A stretch of 31,735 nt of DNA. Source: UBA4923 sp964606165 (GTDB lineage Bacteria; Bacillota; Clostridia; Saccharofermentanales; DTU023). The position numbers were made by a program, and so were the translations under genes. Position 1 is the first letter of the stretch. Every line of letters begins with the position of its first letter. Below are positions 8,469-14,300 of the stretch, in pieces. The stretch is taken from the NCBI GenBank assembly GCA_964606165.1, contig CAZSFQ010000018.1:1-31735 (forward strand), given 5' to 3'. A model generated the notes under the pieces. That model searched no databases. It was not told where the DNA came from and was given only the letters and a program-made list of their open reading frames with translations.

Positions 8469-9131
8469 ATGGACATCAAAAAAATCCTGGCCGCCACCGA
8501 TCACACATTGCTTCGCCCTGCGGCGACCTGGAGCCAGATCGAGACTCTGCTGGATGAAGGGATCCTCTTTGGCTGCGCGTCCGCCTGTATTCCGCCCTCC
8601 TATGTTCAGGAAGCATTTTCCCGGGTCAGGGGGAAATTGCCGATTTGTACCGTCGTCGGTTTCCCCAACGGTTACGACACGACAGGATCCAAGCTCTTTC
8701 AAACAGAAGACGCGCTCGAAAACGGCGCTGCCGAGATCGACATGGTCATCAATCTCGGCTGGGTAAAAGACGGGCTTTGGGATTTTATCGAAGATGAAAT
8801 CGGGCAGATCCGCGATCTTTGTGAAGACGCCATTTTAAAGGTCATCGTCGAAACCTGCGAGCTGACAGACAAGGAGAAAATCCATCTTTGCCGGATTGTC
8901 ACTGACTGCGGCGCGGACTTCATCAAGACATCGACCGGTTTCGCCAAGAGTGGTGCCACAGCCGGCGATATCCGCCTCTTGAAGGCCCATGTCGGTCCCA
9001 AGGTCGGCATCAAAGCCTCGGGAGGCATCCGAACCCTTGAGGATGCGCAGGCGCTCATGGACCTTGGCGCAACCAGGCTGGGTGCGTCAGGTCTTGTCAA
9101 GCAGGCACGGCAGCTTCTCAATCAGGACTGA
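8469..9131 (+). CDS. deoC: Deoxyribose-phosphate aldolase
   Basis: A 220-residue class I aldolase that splits 2-deoxyribose-5-phosphate into acetaldehyde and glyceraldehyde-3-phosphate, the last step of deoxynucleoside catabolism. The Schiff-base lysine is Lys153 in FIKTSTGF, the second active-site lysine is Lys182 in GIKASGGIRT, and the aspartate is Asp91 in EIDMVINLG. The N-terminal DHTLLRP is also typical. GAGGAG precedes the ATG by seven bases. It is divergent from the ABC exporter and converges with the next gene, the two stops overlapping by ten bases. The nearby nucleoside importer fits a salvage role, although the genes are not in one operon. Confidence 0.95.
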   Translation: MDIKKILAATDHTLLRPAATWSQIETLLDEGILFGCASACIPPSYVQEAFSRVRGKLPICTVVGFPNGYDTTGSKLFQTEDALENGAAEIDMVINLGWVKDGLWDFIEDEIGQIRDLCEDAILKVIVETCELTDKEKIHLCRIVTDCGADFIKTSTGFAKSGATAGDIRLLKAHVGPKVGIKASGGIRTLEDAQALMDLGATRLGASGLVKQARQLLNQD

Positions 9132-10273
9132 TCGAAGAAGCCGGCCATCTCACTGATGTGAAAACCAAGGGGCGGACAGGCAACGGTCCGCCCTTCCTTA
9201 GCCGCCAATAGCAGGGCAAGGGCGTTGGACAGCGATTCTCTTCCCGCTTCCCCCGGAGCAATCGGGTGTCCATGGTTGGCAATGGCGTCAAGCAAGTCGG
9301 CGTAAAGGAAGGTGTAGGGATTGGTGATCTGCCTCAGTACACCAATTCCCTCGCGCTTTACATGAGCTCGCACGGCCTGGAAAAGAATTCTCCGGGCCAG
9401 CTCCCTGCCGCCATCCGCCCGAACGGAAACAGACTGTTTGCCGCCGGCGAAAGAGGCGCGGACGGTGCCCTTTTCACAACGCAGGAAGAAAGATGCTTCC
9501 TGGCAGGCGGGATCCGTGTTGGTCGTGCCCTCCAGCAGCAGATAGCGGTTGTCCTCAAGCGTCAAGGTCCCCGACACAAAATCAGCGGCCTCCATGTCGT
9601 GGCTTTGGCGGGCCAGGACAGCCGTCGCTTCGACAGGCTTCGCGTCCATGAGCCAGGCCATCAGATCCAGTCCGTGGATGCTCTGATTCATCAGGGCCCC
9701 GCCTTCGGCTTTCCAGCTTCCGAACCAGGGGGCCTGATCATAATAACTCTGGTCATGCCCCCACCGGACCGTTGTCGTGCCGTAAAGGACCGGCCCTAGA
9801 AAACCGCTTTGGATCAATGACCTGATTTCACCGACGCCGGGAAAATACCGGTACTTCATGCCGACGGCAATGAGGCGCTCTTTCTCTTCGGCCGCCGTGA
9901 TGAGCTGGCCGGCTTCCTCCAGGTCAAGCGTCAGCGGCTTCTCGATCACCAGATGGGCGCCTGCCTCAAGCGCTTCCATGGCCAGGGCCATGTGGGTCAA
10001 AGGAGGCGTCGCGATGACCGCCAGGTCAAATATTCTTTTGCCAAGCAAGTCCTTCAAGTTATCAGATGTGGCCGGCACCGGACGGCTTCTGCCTCGTGCC
10101 ATGAGCACTTCACCAATGACCCGGCTGTCCCGGTCGACCAATCCTTCCAAAGAATAGAAGCCCCGTTTTTCAAAATAGCCGATCGCCCTGAGATGCGCGC
10201 GGGAAGCCCGGCCACAGCCGATCAGGACGACACGGAGAGGGCGGTCCGGCTTTTGCCGTTTATCCATACCCAT
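9122..10273 (-). CDS. Gfo/Idh/MocA-family NAD(P)-dependent oxidoreductase
   Basis: A 383-residue dehydrogenase of the glucose-fructose oxidoreductase/inositol dehydrogenase/MocA family, which oxidises or reduces sugars, cyclitols or related polyols. The N-terminal Rossmann fold starts VVLIGCGRASRAHLRA (about 15-30). The family EKP motif (EKPLTLD, 111-117) carries the catalytic lysine, and GGALMNQSIHGLDLMAW carries the HxxD pattern. AGGAG lies seven bases before the ATG. The gene follows the large flavoenzyme gene by 14 bases, so the two are likely co-transcribed and may act on the same unknown compound. The substrate cannot be assigned. Confidence 0.88.
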   Translation of the reverse strand: MGMDKRQKPDRPLRVVLIGCGRASRAHLRAIGYFEKRGFYSLEGLVDRDSRVIGEVLMARGRSRPVPATSDNLKDLLGKRIFDLAVIATPPLTHMALAMEALEAGAHLVIEKPLTLDLEEAGQLITAAEEKERLIAVGMKYRYFPGVGEIRSLIQSGFLGPVLYGTTTVRWGHDQSYYDQAPWFGSWKAEGGALMNQSIHGLDLMAWLMDAKPVEATAVLARQSHDMEAADFVSGTLTLEDNRYLLLEGTTNTDPACQEASFFLRCEKGTVRASFAGGKQSVSVRADGGRELARRILFQAVRAHVKREGIGVLRQITNPYTFLYADLLDAIANHGHPIAPGEAGRESLSNALALLLAAKEGRTVACPPLGFHISEMAGFFDQS

Positions 10274-10287
10274 GGACCAGCTCCTGC

Positions 10288-12555
10288 CTATAGGCCCAGT
10301 CCGGTGCGATATCCGGCGCGCGCAGCTTCTGTGATCATGCCGGGGAATCCGGCATCACCGATCAGCCGGATTTCCGGCGCGGCGTAGTTGTCGGTCAGCA
10401 GACGATAAAGCTCGTTGTTGGGGCAGCTTCCCGCCGCGACCACAAGCATATCCGCTTCCAGTTGCCGGGTTTCCATCGCTTCCCTGATCGGTTTTTCCAG
10501 CGGATTAGGGACATTGTCAGGCAGTAGCGGCGCCCAGGTATTGTAAGGGTCGGGCACAGTCGAAGATGTGTTGGTCAGGACCGTCACCCGGCCGAATTCA
10601 ATCTTTTCGAGCCGGGTGCAGTTCATCAGATTGACTCCGTATTTTTCCAGCTCGTGGATCAGATGAGCCCGGTTGGCCGTACAAATGCCCTTCATGAAGT
10701 AAGGGAGCAGATCGATAACCGTGACATCCAAGCCGTACTCCGCTGCTGCCAGGTAGGCGATCTCGCAACCGACACTGCCGCCGCCGGCCACAAGAATCTT
10801 CTGTTTGCCGGCAAAGAGGGCAGGATCCAGCAGCAGTTGCCGGGCAGTGACCGCCAGGTCGATCCCTTCGACGGAGGGGATGATCTCCCGGCTCCCCGTC
10901 GCACAGACAATGACATCGTAGTGGCCCTCCGTCAAAACCTGGAGGGTCGCCTCTGTCCCTGTCCGCAGCCGGAAGAGAGGGTTGTCACGCTGGGCCTTGG
11001 CTGCTGTCCGCTCCATCCATTCCAGGTAATTTCGAAGATCAAGTTTGAAGGAAGGAATGGACGCCAGCCGGACCATGCCGCCCACACCGGGCTGATGGTC
11101 AAAGAGGTGGACTTCGTGACCGCGCGCCAGTGCCGTCATGGCACACTCGAAACCTGCCGGTCCGGCCCCGACAAGGGCGATTCTCTTTTTCTGGGTGGCG
11201 GCCGCGGGTTCCGCCGGGAGTGTCAATTCAAAAGAAGTTCTTGGATTGACAGCGCACATGGGATGTCCGCCTTCGACAAACTCGTTGATGCAAGCCTGCT
11301 GGCAACCGATGCAGGGACGAATATCCATGACACGGCCGGCGTAGGCCTTGTTGGGCCATTGCGGATCGGCAAGAAGCGGGCGCCCCAGCATGACGAGATC
11401 GCACAGACCGTCAGCCAGCGCCTTTTCGGCCAGATCGGGATAGCCCAGCTTGCCGACAGCCGCGATCGGAACGGGCATGCCCTGGTTGGAAACAAGCTCT
11501 TCCTGATCGAAATATTCCTTGGCCAGCGAGGCTGCCTCGAGGAAGAGACCCGGCTTCATGGTGGCAGGCGGATGTGGAAGCCACCAGTTGTCATAGCAAC
11601 CCAGGTCGATATCGAAGAGGTCAACTCCCGCCTTGACCAGATTCTTCATGTAATCGAGCGTTTGCTCAAGGCTGCGTTCATTTTTGAACTTGCGCAGTGA
11701 TTTGACCTTATCCATGCGCTCACCATAGGTCGCGCGCAGGGCAAGCGAAAGGTCAATCCGGTACATGATTGGATAGTCCGGCCCTGTGCGCTTACGGATC
11801 TCACGGACCACATCAAGGCCAAAACGCTGCCAGTCACCGTAACGGCCCATCTTCCTGCGGTTAAAGGCGGTGTTGGTCATCTGCTCCAAAAGATAGCCCT
11901 CATGACCGTGGAGGTAGACGCCGTCAATGGTCGCCGTTTTGGCGTCGGCCGCGGCCTGGCCGAAATTCCGGACTATTTTCCTCAATTTTCTGCCCGGCAG
12001 GCGGAGGCAGGGAAGTCCCGGCAGGTAGTAGTTGGGGTTGAAGGAAGACGAAACTGGAAACTTGTGCTGATTGATCAGGCACTGGGGGTTACCGACACGT
12101 CCAAGACCTGCTGAAAGCTGGATAAAAAAATGGGCACCCGCGCCATGGATGACATGGGCCAGATCGCGCCAGCCGGCAAAATGGGTGCGGCTGCCCAGCA
12201 TTTTCGGGAAATAAGTGAGCCCCCCCGGTTCCGTCAGTGAAGGATCGATACCGAATGAGACCGGGACTAGGCCTGAGGTGATCAGACCAGCGCCTCCTTT
12301 GGCTCGCTCCTCATAGTAGGCGATCATGGCGCGGTCGGGCCGGCCTGTCTCCTCCGTCAGGGAAATATTTCCCATAGGGGCCATGATAAGCCGGTTCTTG
12401 AGGGTGATGGAGTTGACCTGCAAGGGCGAAAACATTGTTTTGTAAGGATAAAGAAGCTGGGTCATCCGGCCTGAGGCCTCTTTCTCGGGATCGAGAAACC
12501 AGCTTCCTGTATCGCTGAGCCAGTCATCCAGCAGCGCTTCGCGATATTTCTCCAT
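10288..12555 (-). CDS. FadH-like NADH:flavin oxidoreductase (FMN, 4Fe-4S, FAD)
   Basis: A 755-residue enzyme of the 2,4-dienoyl-CoA reductase/BaiCD/BaiH/trimethylamine dehydrogenase group. These reduce or oxidise C=C or amine bonds with electrons passing NAD(P)H-FAD-4Fe4S-FMN. The TIM barrel begins at LYPYKTMFSPLQ (35-46), with the likely proton donor Tyr221 in GHEGYLLEQ. Cluster cysteines are C415, C418, C422 and C434. The C-terminal half has FAD motif GAGPAG (463-468) and NAD(P)H motif GGGSVG (591-596). It is about 80-100 residues longer than FadH: there is a 30-residue N-terminal extension and inserts near 280-300 and 320-335. GGGAGG supports the ATG at 12555. The natural substrate is unknown; the pairing with a Gfo/Idh enzyme does not match a pathway I recognise. 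Confidence 0.85.
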   Translation of the reverse strand: MEKYREALLDDWLSDTGSWFLDPEKEASGRMTQLLYPYKTMFSPLQVNSITLKNRLIMAPMGNISLTEETGRPDRAMIAYYEERAKGGAGLITSGLVPVSFGIDPSLTEPGGLTYFPKMLGSRTHFAGWRDLAHVIHGAGAHFFIQLSAGLGRVGNPQCLINQHKFPVSSSFNPNYYLPGLPCLRLPGRKLRKIVRNFGQAAADAKTATIDGVYLHGHEGYLLEQMTNTAFNRRKMGRYGDWQRFGLDVVREIRKRTGPDYPIMYRIDLSLALRATYGERMDKVKSLRKFKNERSLEQTLDYMKNLVKAGVDLFDIDLGCYDNWWLPHPPATMKPGLFLEAASLAKEYFDQEELVSNQGMPVPIAAVGKLGYPDLAEKALADGLCDLVMLGRPLLADPQWPNKAYAGRVMDIRPCIGCQQACINEFVEGGHPMCAVNPRTSFELTLPAEPAAATQKKRIALVGAGPAGFECAMTALARGHEVHLFDHQPGVGGMVRLASIPSFKLDLRNYLEWMERTAAKAQRDNPLFRLRTGTEATLQVLTEGHYDVIVCATGSREIIPSVEGIDLAVTARQLLLDPALFAGKQKILVAGGGSVGCEIAYLAAAEYGLDVTVIDLLPYFMKGICTANRAHLIHELEKYGVNLMNCTRLEKIEFGRVTVLTNTSSTVPDPYNTWAPLLPDNVPNPLEKPIREAMETRQLEADMLVVAAGSCPNNELYRLLTDNYAAPEIRLIGDAGFPGMITEAARAGYRTGLGL

Positions 12556-12664
12556 CTTCCCGCACCTCCCTTTACGAATCTATCAAAAATAATACCATGT
12601 ATCCGCAGTTAGCTTAACCGGTTGGCCAAGAGCTCCAAATACCTTGAAATCGCTTTTGTTTACA

Positions 12665-12693
12665 TTGTCAATTCATCTATTTATTGTTACCAT
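12665..12693 (+). promoter_or_regulatory. Candidate sigma-A promoter of the pnt operon
   Basis: TTGTCA (12665-12670, five of six consensus) and TACCAT (12688-12693, four of six) are 17 bases apart, about 43 bases before the pntAA start. The surrounding DNA is locally AT-rich, unlike the coding regions. GGAGGT lies at the correct distance from the ATG. Confidence 0.5.
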
Positions 12694-12735
12694 ACAGTCG
12701 GTTGAAACCCACGAACGAAAAATGGAGGTGAACAA

Positions 12736-13902
12736 ATGATTATCGGTGTCCCAAAGGAGATTATGCCTGGGGAGCGTCGCGTCGCCGCGTCGCCTGAAAC
12801 TGTTGCGAAAATGGTCGGCGACGGCCTGACCGTTCTGGTCGAGAAAAACGCCGGAGAGGGCGCCTTCTACCACGACCCTGATTACGTGGCCGCAGGAGCG
12901 CAAGTGATTGATGATGTCTGTGAGATTTTCGAACGCGCAGACGTTATTTTGAAAGTCAAGGAGCCTCTTTTCAACGAAGAGAAAGCAAAACATGAAGTTG
13001 ACATGATGCATGAGGGTCAGACCCTCATTACCTTTATCCATCCGGCCGCACCGACCAACCATGACATGGTCAAGCACATGGCTTCAAAAGGCGTGACCAG
13101 CATCACACTGGACGGGATCCCCCGCATCACGCGCGCGCAGGCCATGGACGCGCTCACCTCCATGAGTACCTGTGCCGGCTACAAGGGCATCCTGATCGCC
13201 GCCAATGAACTGCCTCATTTCATTCCACAGATCTTCACCGCGGTTGGCATGATCAAGCCCATTAAGGCCCTGGTCATCGGAGCGGGAGTCGGAGGCCTGC
13301 AGGCCATCGCCACCGTCAAGCGCCTCGGCGCCATTGTTTTCGCGGCAGATATCAGGCCGGCGGCCGCCGAACAGGCCATGTCCCTGGGCGCCTCTGTCAT
13401 CGATCTCGATGTTCCGGCCGAAGAATCGATCGGAGAGGGCGGCTATGCGCTCGAACTGTCTGCTGAACGTCTTGAGCAGGAGCGCCGTATCCTGGCAGAG
13501 CATCTGAAAGACATGGACATTGTTTTCCTGTCCGCCCTGGTCCCGGGGAAAATGGCTCCCAATCTTATCACCGAGGAAATGGTCAAGGAGATGAAACCGG
13601 GTTCGGCCATCGTCGACATTTCCATCGATCAGGGTGGCAACTGCGAGATCACTCCTCCCGGTACCATCGAAGTCAAGCACGGCGTGACCCTGATCGGCAT
13701 CAAAAACCTGCCGGGACTCCTGCCGACCAGTTCCACCTGGATGTTCTCGCAGAATGTCTACAACTTACTGTCCTATCTCATCAAAGATGGAGAAATCCAT
13801 CTTGATATGGATGATGAAATTGTTAAGAGCGCCTTGACCACACATGAAGGCAAGGTAGTCCACCAAGGGACACTGGAGGCTTTCGCCGCACTTGGTCATT
13901 GA
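12736..13902 (+). CDS. pntAA: NAD(P) transhydrogenase subunit alpha-1 (NAD(H)-binding domain I)
   Basis: A 388-residue soluble subunit that binds NAD(H) and exchanges hydride with domain III of the beta subunit at the membrane face. It carries domain I only, so the enzyme is the three-polypeptide type known from Rhodospirillum rather than the two-subunit E. coli type. The N-terminus (IIGVPKEIMPGERRVAASP) is typical. The RQD loop is intact as Arg130, Gln135 and Asp138 in PRITRAQAMDAL, with Thr141 where Ser is usual. The NAD fold is GAGVGGLQA (182-190), with acidic Asp205 after the second strand, expected for NAD rather than NADP. It is the first gene of the operon, but a terminator-like hairpin follows its stop. 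Confidence 0.95.
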   Translation: MIIGVPKEIMPGERRVAASPETVAKMVGDGLTVLVEKNAGEGAFYHDPDYVAAGAQVIDDVCEIFERADVILKVKEPLFNEEKAKHEVDMMHEGQTLITFIHPAAPTNHDMVKHMASKGVTSITLDGIPRITRAQAMDALTSMSTCAGYKGILIAANELPHFIPQIFTAVGMIKPIKALVIGAGVGGLQAIATVKRLGAIVFAADIRPAAAEQAMSLGASVIDLDVPAEESIGEGGYALELSAERLEQERRILAEHLKDMDIVFLSALVPGKMAPNLITEEMVKEMKPGSAIVDISIDQGGNCEITPPGTIEVKHGVTLIGIKNLPGLLPTSSTWMFSQNVYNLLSYLIKDGEIHLDMDDEIVKSALTTHEGKVVHQGTLEAFAALGH

Positions 13903-13918
13903 CATTGACGCTACGGGC

Positions 13919-13947
13919 TGCCGCACCCATCCGGGTGCGGCATTTTT
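13919..13947 (+). terminator. Intrinsic terminator/attenuator between pntAA and pntAB
   Basis: TGCCGCACCC (13919-13928) pairs perfectly with GGGTGCGGCA (13933-13942) across a four-base ATCC loop, and TTTTT follows directly. This is a textbook rho-independent terminator, but it lies inside the transhydrogenase operon, 17 bases after the pntAA stop and 50 bases before pntAB. Partial termination would give more soluble alpha-1 than membrane subunits. Confidence 0.8.
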
Positions 13948-13991
13948 CTGTAGCGGCAGGCAATTCAAACTTTACAGAAGGAGAGTTCTCT

Positions 13992-14300
13992 ATGACAACA
14001 ACACAGGGCATCCTGATCGCCGTCTTCATCGCGGCTACCCTGGTCGGCTACAAGATCATCAACCGGGTTCCCAGCCTGCTGCATACGCCCCTGATGTCGG
14101 GCATGAATGCCTTTTCCGGCGTCACGGTTCTGGGTTGCCTGTCGGCAACCGCTGCTGCCGCGCACTGGGGAAGCAAAGTGATGGGTTTCATCGCTATCGT
14201 GCTGGCCATGATCAACGTCGTTGGCGGTTTTGGTGTTACCGATCGCATGCTCCGCATGTTCCACAGCAGCAAATCAGAAGAGGAGGGTAACCAATCATGA
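13992..14300 (+). CDS. pntAB: NAD(P) transhydrogenase subunit alpha-2 (membrane domain)
   Basis: A 102-residue membrane subunit with three to four helices that forms part of the proton channel with the beta subunit. The family core HTPLMSGMNAFSG is at 31-43, and GGFGVTDRMLRMF is near the C-terminus. I start it at the ATG at 13992, preceded by AGAAGGAGAG; a longer in-frame reading from 13899 would begin inside pntAA and run through the terminator hairpin. The position that is His42 in Thermus thermophilus alpha-2 is Ser42 here (alignment made by eye from memory). Its stop overlaps the pntB start by four bases, implying coupled translation. Confidence 0.93.
   Translation: MTTTQGILIAVFIAATLVGYKIINRVPSLLHTPLMSGMNAFSGVTVLGCLSATAAAAHWGSKVMGFIAIVLAMINVVGGFGVTDRMLRMFHSSKSEEEGNQS

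Noticed and set aside
10654..11700. 348-codon plus-strand frame opposite the FadH-like gene
   Set aside because: The opposite strand encodes cofactor motifs in order; this frame has no family features.
13899..13991. N-terminal extension of pntAB
   Set aside because: It would start inside pntAA and be translated through the terminator hairpin, while a good ribosome site precedes the ATG at 13992.
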